From Hyphomicrobiales bacterium (lineage in GTDB: Bacteria > Pseudomonadota > Alphaproteobacteria > Rhizobiales > Xanthobacteraceae): DNA of 64,000 bases. The DNA lies in the NCBI GenBank assembly GCA_003135415.1, contig PLBP01000035.1:195204-259203 (forward strand), read 5' to 3'. The notes under the pieces were generated by a model. That model searched no databases, was not told the origin of the DNA, and saw only the letters and a program-made list of their open reading frames with translations. Positions 42,565-52,082 of the stretch are shown here, one piece after another; position 1 is the first letter of the stretch, and each line of letters opens with the position of its first letter. The translations under genes and the position numbers were made by a program.

Positions 42565-43680
42565 ATGGCCCGGGAACCGGACTGGATCGACGTCGGCGCC
42601 GGAGAAGAGCTTTCCAAGCATTCATGCCGGCCGGTCAAATTGAAGAGCAATCCCATTGCGCTCACGTTCAAGGATGGAAAGTTCGGCGCGGTGTCGCACG
42701 CCTGCAATCACGTCGGCGGGCCGCTCGGCGAAGGTCATCTCGATGGCGACTACATCATTTGCCCCTGGCACAATTGGAAATTTCACCGCGTCACCGGCAA
42801 AGGCGAGCCCGGCTACGAGGAAGATTGCGTGCCTTCGTTCCCGGTGAAAGTCGAGAAGGGCCGCGTGCTTGTCGACGTCGCCAATCCCACCAAGCGCAAC
42901 AAGCTGCCGCACGAGCCGCATCCACTTGCCCGCAAGCCCGAGCGCGCGCCCGGTCCGCTTCGCCTCGCGGGCATATCGACCACCGCCATGGACGCTGCGC
43001 ACCCGCGTTTTTCCGGCTCCGATCATCTGCTCGGCCATGCGCTGAAAGCCGCCCAAAAAAAGGGCGCGGAGACCCGGCTGATCACATTGAATACTTTGAA
43101 GTTTCGCACCTGCGAGGGTTATTTCTCGAAGAGTCTCCGCGCCTGCACCTGGCCCTGCTCGATCACCCAGATGGATCCGAAAGATGAAATGGATCAGGTC
43201 TATGAGGCGCTCGTGCATTGGGCCGACGCCGTCATCGTCGCGACGCCGATCCGCTGGGGTGCTGCCTCCGCGCTTTATTTCAAGATGGTGGAGCGGCTGA
43301 ACTGCGTGCAGGTCGACGTCGCTTCCAAGGAGGATCAGCTGATCCGGAACAAGGTCGCGGGCTTCATCATCGTCGGCGGCCAAGACAACATCCAGGGCGT
43401 CGCGGGCTCGATGCTCGCCTTCTTCGCCGAGCTCGGCTTTTTCTTTCCGCAGTTTCCCTACGTCGCCCATTCGCGCGGCTGGTCGCACGAAGACATGGAG
43501 AACAACGTGCGGATCGTGCGCGAGTCGAAAGCGCTTGCGCAGGGCGCGGAGGCACTTGCCGAGCGCTGCCTCGATCTCGCCGGCCGGCTGATTAAAGCCC
43601 ACATACAAATGGTGCCGGTGGCCGAGCGCGGCGGGATGAAGGGCCGCCCGATCATGGCGGACCTGATGGACCGCGATTAG
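42565..43680 (+). CDS. Rieske-flavodoxin fusion oxidoreductase
   Basis: A 371-residue soluble protein. N-terminal Rieske 2Fe-2S domain (residues about 5-105; CNH, 16 residues, CPWHNW) followed by an NADPH-dependent FMN reductase or iron-sulfur flavoprotein-like domain (about 130-360; HWADAVIVATPIRWGAASAL). Three cysteines in TCEGYFSKSLRACTWPCS could ligate a cluster, as in Isf-type proteins. It probably feeds electrons to, or takes them from, the membrane protein encoded just upstream. GGAG nine bases upstream supports the ATG at 42565. Its end overlaps the convergent aldehyde dehydrogenase by four bases. Confidence 0.85.
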   Translation: MAREPDWIDVGAGEELSKHSCRPVKLKSNPIALTFKDGKFGAVSHACNHVGGPLGEGHLDGDYIICPWHNWKFHRVTGKGEPGYEEDCVPSFPVKVEKGRVLVDVANPTKRNKLPHEPHPLARKPERAPGPLRLAGISTTAMDAAHPRFSGSDHLLGHALKAAQKKGAETRLITLNTLKFRTCEGYFSKSLRACTWPCSITQMDPKDEMDQVYEALVHWADAVIVATPIRWGAASALYFKMVERLNCVQVDVASKEDQLIRNKVAGFIIVGGQDNIQGVAGSMLAFFAELGFFFPQFPYVAHSRGWSHEDMENNVRIVRESKALAQGAEALAERCLDLAGRLIKAHIQMVPVAERGGMKGRPIMADLMDRD

Positions 43681-45155
43681 TTCGGAACGGTTCTCTTCGC
43701 GTAGGGAAACCAGTCGGGCTTTCGTTCCTGCACGTAATCGAGATGCACATGCTTCGGCTCGCGGAAGGCATCTAACCCTTCGGTGCCGAGTTCCCGCCCG
43801 ATGCCGCTATGTCGCATGCCGCCGAAAGGTGCCGCGTTGTTGTCGGCGAGCGGATCGTTGATCCAGAAGCTGCCCGCTTTGATATTATCCATCGCGCGCA
43901 TCGCGAGCTCGAGGCTCTTTGTAAAAATCGTGGCGCCGAGGCCGTATTCGGAATCGTTCGCCTTCTCGATCGCTTCGTTCGCGTCCTTGACGTAGAAGAT
44001 CGAGACCACGGGGCCGAAGAGTTCCTCGGTGGTGGCGATGCCGCCGTGACGCACGCCCGAGACGACGGTCGGCTGGAAGAAGTGGCCCTTGAGGCCGTTC
44101 GGCTGGAAACGTTTTCCGCCGACGAGGAGCTTTCCCCCTTCGGAGAGTACGGTCGCGAGCTGCTTTTCCAGCTTGTCGACGGCATCGGCCGAAATCAGCG
44201 GACCCATGTCAGTCTTCGGATCCATCGGATTGCCGACATTCAACGTCTTCACGTGCTCAACCACGCGCTTGGTGAATTCCTCGGCGATCGGCTCGACCAC
44301 GTAAATGCGCTTGGACGAGGTGCAGACTTGCCCCGCGTTCAGGAGCCGCGCCCACACCGCACCGTGCACCGCGACGTCGATATCGGCGTCCTCGAAGACG
44401 AGCAGTGGATCGATGCCGCCGAGTTCGAGATTGATCTTCTTCAGCTGCGATCCCGCCACCGACGCGATGTGCTTGCCGATCGCGGTGGAACCGGTGAAGG
44501 CGATCATGTCGATGCCGGGATGGCTCAGCATCAGGCCGCCGGTGTCGCCAGCGCCGGTAATGATGTTGACGACGCCCGGCGGCAGCCCGTCATAGACTTC
44601 ACCCAGCAGGAGTCCCGAGAGCGGGTTCTGGTGCGGCGGCTTGCACACGACCGTATTGCCTGCCGCGATCGCGGGCGCGACCTTCCAGGCCATAAGCAAA
44701 AGCGGAAAATTGAACGGCGCGATGCAGCCGACGACGCCATAGGGCTCCTTGCGAATGAAATTGACCTGATGGTCCGCGCTCGGCGGCACCGTGAGCCCCA
44801 GCGCGGAGCGTCCGACCTCGGCGTAATAGTCAAAGCACTCCGCCACCCATTGCACGCAATCGACCGACTCGATCAGCGGCTTGCCGGTCTCCTGCGTCAT
44901 CAGTGTCCCGATCGCCCTTTTCTTCAACCGAATCTTGTGCGCGACTTCGTGCAGCAGCTCCGCTTTCGCAACGCCGGAAAGCCGCCACCATTCTCGCTGC
45001 GCCGCCCGCGCAGCAGCAACGGCGGCGTTGACATCGGCTTCACCGCAGGCGGGGACGCTGTCCAAGATTTCGAGTGTCGCGGGGTTGTGGACCTCGATCG
45101 CCGTATTCGATTTCGCCTCGACGAATTTTCCGTTGATCAGGATCGGTCGGACCAT
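43677..45155 (-). CDS. NAD(P)-dependent aldehyde dehydrogenase
   Basis: A 492-residue cytoplasmic aldehyde dehydrogenase. The catalytic Cys is in NAGQVCTSSKR, the general-base Glu in LELGGIDPLL, the cofactor segment is FTGSTAIGKHIA, and the early APFNFPLLLMAWK is diagnostic. GAGGGGGAG upstream supports the ATG at 45155. It lies 107 bases downstream of a DAO-type flavoprotein gene on the same strand. In the putrescine pathway PuuB and PuuC form such a pair, so an amine-derived aldehyde is a plausible substrate, but not proven. Confidence 0.93.
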   Translation of the reverse strand: MVRPILINGKFVEAKSNTAIEVHNPATLEILDSVPACGEADVNAAVAAARAAQREWWRLSGVAKAELLHEVAHKIRLKKRAIGTLMTQETGKPLIESVDCVQWVAECFDYYAEVGRSALGLTVPPSADHQVNFIRKEPYGVVGCIAPFNFPLLLMAWKVAPAIAAGNTVVCKPPHQNPLSGLLLGEVYDGLPPGVVNIITGAGDTGGLMLSHPGIDMIAFTGSTAIGKHIASVAGSQLKKINLELGGIDPLLVFEDADIDVAVHGAVWARLLNAGQVCTSSKRIYVVEPIAEEFTKRVVEHVKTLNVGNPMDPKTDMGPLISADAVDKLEKQLATVLSEGGKLLVGGKRFQPNGLKGHFFQPTVVSGVRHGGIATTEELFGPVVSIFYVKDANEAIEKANDSEYGLGATIFTKSLELAMRAMDNIKAGSFWINDPLADNNAAPFGGMRHSGIGRELGTEGLDAFREPKHVHLDYVQERKPDWFPYAKRTVPN

Positions 45156-45262
45156 TTTCAACTCCCCCTCGCCGGCAGAATTTCTTTGCGCCATCGAGCC
45201 TTTGATCATACAGCGTGTCAAGGACGCCCACGCGCGAACACGCAATCTTGCGGCCGGCGTTA

Positions 45263-46645
45263 TCAGTGCCGCGTCAACCGCTCGGCCAGCGTCTTCCCGC
45301 TCGGCGCCACACCCGTCCGCTCCGCTTTTTGATCGATCCGCCAATAGGCCTGCTGGATATAATGGACGCCGAGGTAGCGAAACGGCTCCGGCTCCCAATT
45401 CTGCGAGCGGTGGTTGACGCAAGGCAACGCCGTGAGCTCGGATTTCACACCGGTGATGAGATCGGCGAGCACGCGGCCGGACAGGTTTGTCGTCGCCACC
45501 CCATTGCCGACATAGCCGCGCGCGCTCGCGAGCCCAAGTGCCGGGTCGTACATCATGGTCGGCATGAAATCGCGCGAGCAACCGAGCGGGCCGCCCCAGG
45601 CGTGGGTAAAGCGCACGTCCTTCAGGCGCGGAAACCATTTCCGCACATTGTCCTGAAACATGCGGATTGTCGGCCCGTGCCGGTCGTATTCGTCATCGAT
45701 TTTCGAGGCGAAATGATAGGGCGCGCCGCGCCCGCCGAAAAGAATGCGCCCGTCGGCGGTCTTCGCCATGTACTCGATGGTGAGGCGGCACGAGTCGACG
45801 CACTCGCGGTTTCTCCAGCCGATCTCGGCCCAATCGGTCACGGACAACGGCTCCGTCAGCGTCATCAGCGAATAGACCGGGATCAATTGCCGGTGCAGTT
45901 GTCTCAATTGCGTGAGATAGGCTTCGCCGCAGAGCACGATCGTCTTCGCCCGGACATCGCCGCGCGTAGTGCGTAAAACCGGGCGGGCGCCCGTGATGAA
46001 ATCAGTTACTTCCGTCTGCTCGTAGATCGTGCCCCCGCGCCGCTCGACGGCGCGCGCGAGGCCGCGCACGAGCCGGCCCGGATGAATGTTCGCCGCATCC
46101 TTGTAATAGATCGCGCCCAGCACGCCTTCGATCTTCACCCGCGCATCGGTCTCCGCCTTGTCCAGCAATTGAACGCGGTCGCCGAGCCCGAGCGCTTCGA
46201 ATTCGGCATGCGCCTCACGCACCGCCGGAAATTGCTGCGGCCCGCGCGCGACCGACATGCCGCCGCCTTTGATAAAATGGATATCGATTCCTTCCGCCGC
46301 CGCGACCCGCGCGACCTCTTCGACCGACCCGGCCATGGCGCGGTAGAGTGCGATCGCCTGCTCACGCCCATAGTGGTTTGCAATCGATCCCAGGCTCGCG
46401 GGAAAGTGGGCCGTGCACCAGGAGCCGTTCCGCCCCGAGGCGCCGAAGCCTGCGATGTCCTTCTCGATGATCGCGATCTTCAAGGACGGTTGCCGCTGCA
46501 AGAGATAGTACGAGGTCCACAAGCCCGAATAGCCGGCGCCGAGAATTGCCACATCAACGTCCACGGACCCGCTCAAAGCAAGCCGCGGCACAAGATCGTC
46601 GCCGCAGGTTTCGAGCCAGTAGCTGTAGGAGGCGTAATCTTTCAT
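45263..46645 (-). CDS. DAO-family FAD oxidoreductase, PuuB-like
   Basis: A 460-residue flavoprotein of the glycine/D-amino-acid oxidase family. Rossmann motif VAILGAGYSGLWTSYYLLQ (about residues 32-50), then EKDIAGFGASGRNGSWCT; near the C-terminus HAWGGPLGCSRDFMP and ARGYVGNGVATTNLSGRVLA. It should oxidise an amine or amino acid to an imine or aldehyde. First gene of a pair with an aldehyde dehydrogenase. The precise substrate is unknown. Confidence 0.9.
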   Translation of the reverse strand: MKDYASYSYWLETCGDDLVPRLALSGSVDVDVAILGAGYSGLWTSYYLLQRQPSLKIAIIEKDIAGFGASGRNGSWCTAHFPASLGSIANHYGREQAIALYRAMAGSVEEVARVAAAEGIDIHFIKGGGMSVARGPQQFPAVREAHAEFEALGLGDRVQLLDKAETDARVKIEGVLGAIYYKDAANIHPGRLVRGLARAVERRGGTIYEQTEVTDFITGARPVLRTTRGDVRAKTIVLCGEAYLTQLRQLHRQLIPVYSLMTLTEPLSVTDWAEIGWRNRECVDSCRLTIEYMAKTADGRILFGGRGAPYHFASKIDDEYDRHGPTIRMFQDNVRKWFPRLKDVRFTHAWGGPLGCSRDFMPTMMYDPALGLASARGYVGNGVATTNLSGRVLADLITGVKSELTALPCVNHRSQNWEPEPFRYLGVHYIQQAYWRIDQKAERTGVAPSGKTLAERLTRH

Positions 46646-46764
46646 CGGACGATTGTTGCAGGAAAGCCCGCGTTCAATCTAGCTTTATATTTTGCAAACT
46701 GTACCGCTCGAAGCATCGCTATGGACTGAATGATAATCCGCACTCCCCAATGCAGAACCTATTT

Positions 46765-47070
46765 TCAAACGATCTCGAGCAAATCCGCCGGCACCAGCAT
46801 CTTTTCGAAGATCTCGATGCTGGTCTTCTTAACAGGTCGAAAGTTTTTGACGTTGAACGCCGGCTCAAAGTAGCCGCCGGAAAATAGGGCGATCGAATTC
46901 TTTATTTCATAGAAGCAAAGGCCGACCAGGTCGCCCGCGTCGCGAATCTCCCGGATGGTATAAACCGAACGCAACTTCGGGAACTCTCGCACCGTCCGGC
47001 GCCAGTATTTGTCATCGGAGAACTTATCATTCACGCACACGACCTGCTGCCCGACACGGAAGCTCATCAC
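46765..47070 (-). CDS. Small conserved hypothetical protein
   Basis: A 101-residue soluble protein starting MSFRVGQQVVCVNDKF, with VYTIREIRDAG and FRPVKKTSIEIFEKML near the end. Similar proteins are frequent in Bradyrhizobium and in prophage-like regions, where they look like KOW or SH3-type folds. No function known; no other phage gene lies nearby. Confidence 0.72.
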   Translation of the reverse strand: MMSFRVGQQVVCVNDKFSDDKYWRRTVREFPKLRSVYTIREIRDAGDLVGLCFYEIKNSIALFSGGYFEPAFNVKNFRPVKKTSIEIFEKMLVPADLLEIV

Positions 47071-47255
47071 CTGATCCTTTCATTTCCGCGAGAAGACATG
47101 ATTTTTACCGGTGGCGGCGCTGGCATCGCGCGCCCAGTCGCGTAAGATCGCGGCCAACTTAAAGCCGTGGATTATGGCGCTACCATGAAGCCGAACCTTA
47201 CAAGCGTTTCATAATCCGTCATCGATCGCATAATCGCCCGCATGTTGGATTTAAC

Positions 47256-48752
47256 ATGACGCAATCGAATGCATTCGAACCGCAGAATGACGCCGTTCCG
47301 CGTCATGTCGATGTTTTGATCGTCGGCAGCGGATTCAGCGGCCTGTGCCTTGCCGTTCGCCTCCGGCAATCCCGTCAAGATTCATTTCTGATCATCGAGA
47401 AGGGGGCCGACCTCGGCGGCACCTGGCGCGATAATCGCTATCCCGGCTGCGCCTGCGACATTCCTTCCCATCTCTACTCGCTCTCCTTCGCGCCGCGAAA
47501 TAACTGGAGCCGCCTGTATCCGTCTCAGCCGGAATTATGGAACTACCTCGGCGATATCGCCGACCAATACGAGCTTCGATGCAAAATTCGTTTCAACACC
47601 GAGATGCAGAGCGCCAGATGGGATGAGGCGGATGCGCTTTGGCACGTCGCCACCAGTGTCGGAGCGATCACCGCTCGCATTTTTGTTTCTGCGATCGGAG
47701 CGCTGCATGTGCCGGCCTATCCGAAAATAGCCGGGATCGAAACCTTCGCGGGCCGCGCGTTTCACTCGGCGGACTGGCCGGCCAATCTTGATTTAAGCGG
47801 CAAGCGGATCGCGGTCATCGGCACCGGCGCGAGTGCCGTTCAATTTATTCCCGAGATCGCGCCGAAAACCGAGAAACTATACGTTTTCCAACGCACGCCG
47901 CCCTGGGTCATGCCGAAGCTCGATCGTTCGATCGGCCGCTGGGAGACGCTTCTGTTTCGGTTTCTACCCGGCTATCGGCATGCATTTCGTTTCTGGCTCT
48001 ACTGGTATTACGAATTGAGAGCGCTCGCCCTCAACGGCAACCAGAAACTGCTGAAGACCGCCGAAGGAATTTCTCGCCGCCATCTGGCGAGACAAGTAAG
48101 CGAGCGGTCCCTGCGCGCAAAATTGAAGCCGCATTATCGCATGGGCTGCAAGCGCATTTTAATATCGAGCGACTACTACCCCACGCTCGCGCGGCCGAAT
48201 GTGGAACTCGTCACCGAAAGCATTAGCGGGATTTCTGGAGACGAGATCGTTAGCGGTAAAAATCGCAGACGAGTCGATGTCATCATTTTCGGCACCGGCT
48301 TTGATGTGTCCGGTTCGCTCAAAAGGCTTTCGGTCACGGGGCGGAACGGTGTCGGTTTGAGCGCAACCTGGCAAACGGATGTTCCGAGCTATTACGGCAT
48401 TTGCGTCAGCGGGTTCCCGAATTTCTTCATGCTGCTCGGCCCCAATACCGGCCTCGGCCACAACTCGGTGGTCATCATGATCGAGGCGCAGGTCAAATAC
48501 ATCATGCGTTGTCTCGGCTTCATGCGGCGAAAGCATTTGAAAACGATCGACGTCAAACCCGCCGCCCAGACGAACTTTTACCGGAAGATCCAAGAGCAGC
48601 TGAAGCCGACGGTTTGGCAGTCAGGCGGTTGCCGAAGCTGGTATCAAGACGAGAAAGGCCAAAACGTATCGATCTGGCCCGGCTTTACCTTCGACTATCG
48701 CTGGCAAACCCGGCGCGTTGCCTGGGATGACTATTCCGTCACGCGAAACTAG
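47256..48752 (+). CDS. Flavin monooxygenase, Baeyer-Villiger type
   Basis: A 498-residue NADPH-dependent flavoprotein monooxygenase. FAD motif IVGSGFSGLCLAVRL (22-36), the Baeyer-Villiger fingerprint F-x-G-x3-H-x3-W-P as FAGRAFHSADWP (164-175), and NADP motif AVIGTGASAVQFIPEIA (186-202). It would insert oxygen into a ketone or oxygenate an N or S atom. Single gene; an orphan substrate-binding protein follows on the same strand after 158 bases. Confidence 0.92.
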   Translation: MTQSNAFEPQNDAVPRHVDVLIVGSGFSGLCLAVRLRQSRQDSFLIIEKGADLGGTWRDNRYPGCACDIPSHLYSLSFAPRNNWSRLYPSQPELWNYLGDIADQYELRCKIRFNTEMQSARWDEADALWHVATSVGAITARIFVSAIGALHVPAYPKIAGIETFAGRAFHSADWPANLDLSGKRIAVIGTGASAVQFIPEIAPKTEKLYVFQRTPPWVMPKLDRSIGRWETLLFRFLPGYRHAFRFWLYWYYELRALALNGNQKLLKTAEGISRRHLARQVSERSLRAKLKPHYRMGCKRILISSDYYPTLARPNVELVTESISGISGDEIVSGKNRRRVDVIIFGTGFDVSGSLKRLSVTGRNGVGLSATWQTDVPSYYGICVSGFPNFFMLLGPNTGLGHNSVVIMIEAQVKYIMRCLGFMRRKHLKTIDVKPAAQTNFYRKIQEQLKPTVWQSGGCRSWYQDEKGQNVSIWPGFTFDYRWQTRRVAWDDYSVTRN

Positions 48753-48910
48753 GAAATTTTCTGTCTCAGCGGAACTCTGAACCGCGATCGACATCCATCG
48801 ACTTCAATATCTGGTTTTCATATCGGCGCGCCGTACCTGGACCTCCTGTCCTGGCAATGACAGACTGTTTGCAAAATCGAAAATAATCATGCCAGCCGAG
48901 GGAGGAAGTC

Positions 48911-50131
48911 ATGCTTGTAAAGCGCTCTGCCCAATGGATGCTTTTGTCGGCGGCTGTGGCGATTTGCGCGACGCCTGCCGCGGCGCAGAAAAAATACGAC
49001 ATCGGCGCCAGCGACACCGAAATCAAAATTGGCAACATCATGCCGTATAGCGGACCGCTTTCGGCCTACGCTACGATCGGCAAGACGATCGCCGCCTATT
49101 TCAACAAGATCAACGCGGAAGGCGGCATCCAGGGTCGTAAAATCAATTTCATTTCCTACGATGACGGCTTCAGTCCGCCGAAAACCGTCGAGCAAGCCCG
49201 CAAGCTGGTCGAAAGCGACGAGGTGTTGCTGATTTTCCAAAGCCTCGGGACCCCGACGAATAATGCAATCCAGAAATACTTGAACGCAAACAAGGTACCG
49301 CAGCTATTTGTCGCCACCGGAGCGACCAAGTTTGGCGACGCGAAGAACTTTCCGTGGACGATGGGATGGCAGCCGACTTACCAAATCGAAGGACGTATCT
49401 ACGCCAAGTATCTTCTGCAGAACCACCCGGACGGCAAGATCGCCATCCTTTATCAGAACGACGATTCAGGCCGGGACTACATCAAGGGCCTGAAGGACGG
49501 CCTCGAGGGAAAAATACAAGTCGTCGCCGAAACTCCCTATGAGCCGACCGATCCGACGGTCGATTCCCAAATCATTACGCTGAAAGCTTCGGGCGCCGAC
49601 ATCTTCTTTAACGAGTCCTCGCCGAAATTCGCGGCGCAAGCGATCAAGAAGGTGGCGGAACTCGGTTGGAAACCGGTGCACCTCCTCGCCAGCATCTCGG
49701 CCTCCGTTGGCTCCGTCCTCAGACCCGCCGGACTCGAGAACTCAAAAGGTATCCTGTCCAGCGGCTATCTGAAGGATCCAACCGATCCGAAATGGAAGGG
49801 CGATCCCGCGATCAAGGAGTGGGCGGCGTTCATGGATAAATATTATCCGGACGGCGACAAGACGACCACGTTCACCGTTTATGGCTATCTCACCGCGCAA
49901 ACGATGGTCCAGGTCCTGAAGCAGTGCGGCGATGATCTCACGCGCGAAAACGTAATGAAGCAGGCGGCGAACCTCAAGGATCTGGAACTCGGGATGCTGC
50001 TGCCGGGGATCAAAATCAATACCGGCCCGAGCGACTATTATCCGATCAAGCAGATGCAGATGTCGCGCTTCAACGGCGAGTATGGCGAGCTTTTCGGTCC
50101 CGTCATCGCCACCGACATCAGCGGCATGTGA
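48911..50131 (+). CDS. Orphan ABC substrate-binding protein
   Basis: A 406-residue type 1 periplasmic binding protein (Peripla_BP_6). Signal peptide to about residue 26 (cut after PAAA), then DTEIKIGNIMPYSGPLSAYA and later ILYQNDDSGRDYIKGLKDGL. GGAGG upstream at good spacing supports the ATG. No permease or ATPase genes adjoin it, so it must use components encoded elsewhere, perhaps one of the two HAAT systems here. Confidence 0.9.
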   Translation: MLVKRSAQWMLLSAAVAICATPAAAQKKYDIGASDTEIKIGNIMPYSGPLSAYATIGKTIAAYFNKINAEGGIQGRKINFISYDDGFSPPKTVEQARKLVESDEVLLIFQSLGTPTNNAIQKYLNANKVPQLFVATGATKFGDAKNFPWTMGWQPTYQIEGRIYAKYLLQNHPDGKIAILYQNDDSGRDYIKGLKDGLEGKIQVVAETPYEPTDPTVDSQIITLKASGADIFFNESSPKFAAQAIKKVAELGWKPVHLLASISASVGSVLRPAGLENSKGILSSGYLKDPTDPKWKGDPAIKEWAAFMDKYYPDGDKTTTFTVYGYLTAQTMVQVLKQCGDDLTRENVMKQAANLKDLELGMLLPGIKINTGPSDYYPIKQMQMSRFNGEYGELFGPVIATDISGM

Positions 50132-50392
50132 TGCTGTTTCTCTCGAAAGCCTAATCCTGCCGCTGCTAAAACGCGCATTCACGGCCTTTCGGCCTACTGC
50201 TGCCGGGGCTTTCGAGTCAGGCCGTCGAGGAACTTGCCACTATCTCGGGTGCCGGCCGCGCGGTTGTCGGCATTTAGCCGACAGCCGCTTCGGCATCGCG
50301 GCATTGCTGGAAAGTTGATCCGCGCTACAATCGGTAAAGTGCCGCATTGAGAGTAGCTGGCGCAGGATTCGTCGGGCAAGCAGGATACGACC

Positions 50393-52066
50393 GTGGCCGC
50401 TCCGGCTTCGACATCGATCGCGCGCTTCGAGCAAACTTTTCCGACGCTGACACCGGCGGAAATCGATCGCCTTCGGCCCTTCGGCGCGATCCGCCGCTAT
50501 GCCGCCGGCGAGTATTTGGTCGAGACCGGCAAGCCGGGTCCCGGCATGTTCGTGCTCCTTTCCGGTCATGTCGCGGTCACTCAGCGCGACGGTCTGGGGC
50601 ATGTCGTCCCTATCGTGGAGTATGGCCTTGGACAATTTCTCGGGGAGGTCGGCCAGCTTTCCGGGCGGGTGTCGCAGGTCGACGGCAAAGCCGAGGACGA
50701 AGTCGAAACGCTGCTGATTCCGCCGGATGAGCTCCGTCGATTGTTGGTTGCCGAAGCCGAATTGGGCGAACGCATTACGCGCGCGCTGATCCTTCGCCGT
50801 GTCAGTCTGATAAAGAGCGGCGTCGGAGGCCCGACGCTGATCGGCTCGCCGAATTCGGCCGACGTCGTCCGCCTGCAGGGTTTTCTCACCCGCAACGGAA
50901 ATCCGCATCATTTGATCGATCCGGCATCCGACCCGGAGGCCGCGAATCTCATCGCCTGCTACGCGCCCGCCGCGAACGATCTTCCGCTGGTGATTTCGGT
51001 CGACGGCACGGTGCTGCGCAATCCGAGCGAGACCGCGCTTGCCCGCACGCTCGGTATGATCCGTATTCCGGAGCGCCAGACGATCTACGATGTCGCGGTC
51101 GTCGGCTGCGGTCCGGCGGCCCTCGCGACCGCGGTCTATGCCGCTTCCGAAGGACTCTCCGTCATCGTGTTCGATTCGCGCGCCTATGGCGGGCAGGCGG
51201 GTGCCAGCGCCCGTATCGAGAACTATCTCGGATTTCCAACCGGCATATCCGGCCAGGCGCTTGCTGGACGCGCCTTCGTTCAGGCGCAGAAATTCGGCGC
51301 GGAAATCATGATTCCCATGGAGGTCAAATCGCTCGACTGCACCCGCGCCGACGGCTCGTTTGCGCTGGAAGTCGATGGCGGAGAGAGAATCCATGCGCGT
51401 TCCGTGGTGATCGCGAGCGGTGCGCGCTATCGGCGGCCGGCGATCGAGAATCTGCAAACCTTCGAGGGACATGGCGTTTGGTATTGGGCTTCGCCCATCG
51501 AGGCGCGCCTTTGCGCCGGCGAAGAAGTAATCCTCGTCGGCGGAGGAAATTCGGCGGGCCAGGCGGCCGTATTTTTATCCGCGCACGCCCGAAAAGTGCG
51601 CATGATGGTTCGCGGGAAGGGCCTTGCCGACAGCATGTCGCGCTATCTCATCGACCGGATCGAAGCCACGCCCAACATCGAACTGGCGACGCAAACGGAA
51701 ATCATTGCGCTCGCGGGCAAGCGCGAAACGGGCATCGAGCGCGTGCGCTGGCGGAACCGTGCTACCGGCGCGGAAGCCGAAGCCACCATCCGCAACGTCT
51801 TTCTGTTCGTCGGCGCGGACCCCGCCACGTCGTGGCTCGCCGGTTGCGGCGTCGAGGTCGACAAGGATGGCTTTGTGATTACAGGCGCGCGGCGCGCGGG
51901 AAACCTTCCCGCAAACGGAAGCGCGCTGGAGTCGAGCGTGCCCGGGGTATTCGCCGTCGGCGACGTGCGCTCGGGATCGGTGAAACGAGTGGGCGGCGCC
52001 ATCGGCGAAGGCGCGCAAGTCGTCCAGGCTTTGCACCGCTACCTCGCTCCCGCGCCAACGCTTTGA
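50393..52066 (+). CDS. Cyclic-nucleotide-domain / thioredoxin-reductase-like flavoprotein
   Basis: A 557-residue fusion. Residues about 10-130 form a CRP-like cyclic-nucleotide-binding domain (GEYLVETGKPGPGMFVLLSG), a linker follows, and residues about 245-550 form a pyridine nucleotide-disulfide reductase fold (VAVVGCGPAALATAVYAASE; NADPH motif ILVGGGNSAGQAAVFLS; VPGVFAVGDVRSGSVKRVGG). The thioredoxin reductase CxxC is missing: the matching place reads WYWASP. It may therefore be a regulated FAD enzyme without disulfide chemistry. The start is GTG. It is followed at 16 bases by a UBP zinc finger gene. Confidence 0.88.
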   Translation: MAAPASTSIARFEQTFPTLTPAEIDRLRPFGAIRRYAAGEYLVETGKPGPGMFVLLSGHVAVTQRDGLGHVVPIVEYGLGQFLGEVGQLSGRVSQVDGKAEDEVETLLIPPDELRRLLVAEAELGERITRALILRRVSLIKSGVGGPTLIGSPNSADVVRLQGFLTRNGNPHHLIDPASDPEAANLIACYAPAANDLPLVISVDGTVLRNPSETALARTLGMIRIPERQTIYDVAVVGCGPAALATAVYAASEGLSVIVFDSRAYGGQAGASARIENYLGFPTGISGQALAGRAFVQAQKFGAEIMIPMEVKSLDCTRADGSFALEVDGGERIHARSVVIASGARYRRPAIENLQTFEGHGVWYWASPIEARLCAGEEVILVGGGNSAGQAAVFLSAHARKVRMMVRGKGLADSMSRYLIDRIEATPNIELATQTEIIALAGKRETGIERVRWRNRATGAEAEATIRNVFLFVGADPATSWLAGCGVEVDKDGFVITGARRAGNLPANGSALESSVPGVFAVGDVRSGSVKRVGGAIGEGAQVVQALHRYLAPAPTL

Positions 52067-52082
52067 TACGGAGGAGCCGCGA

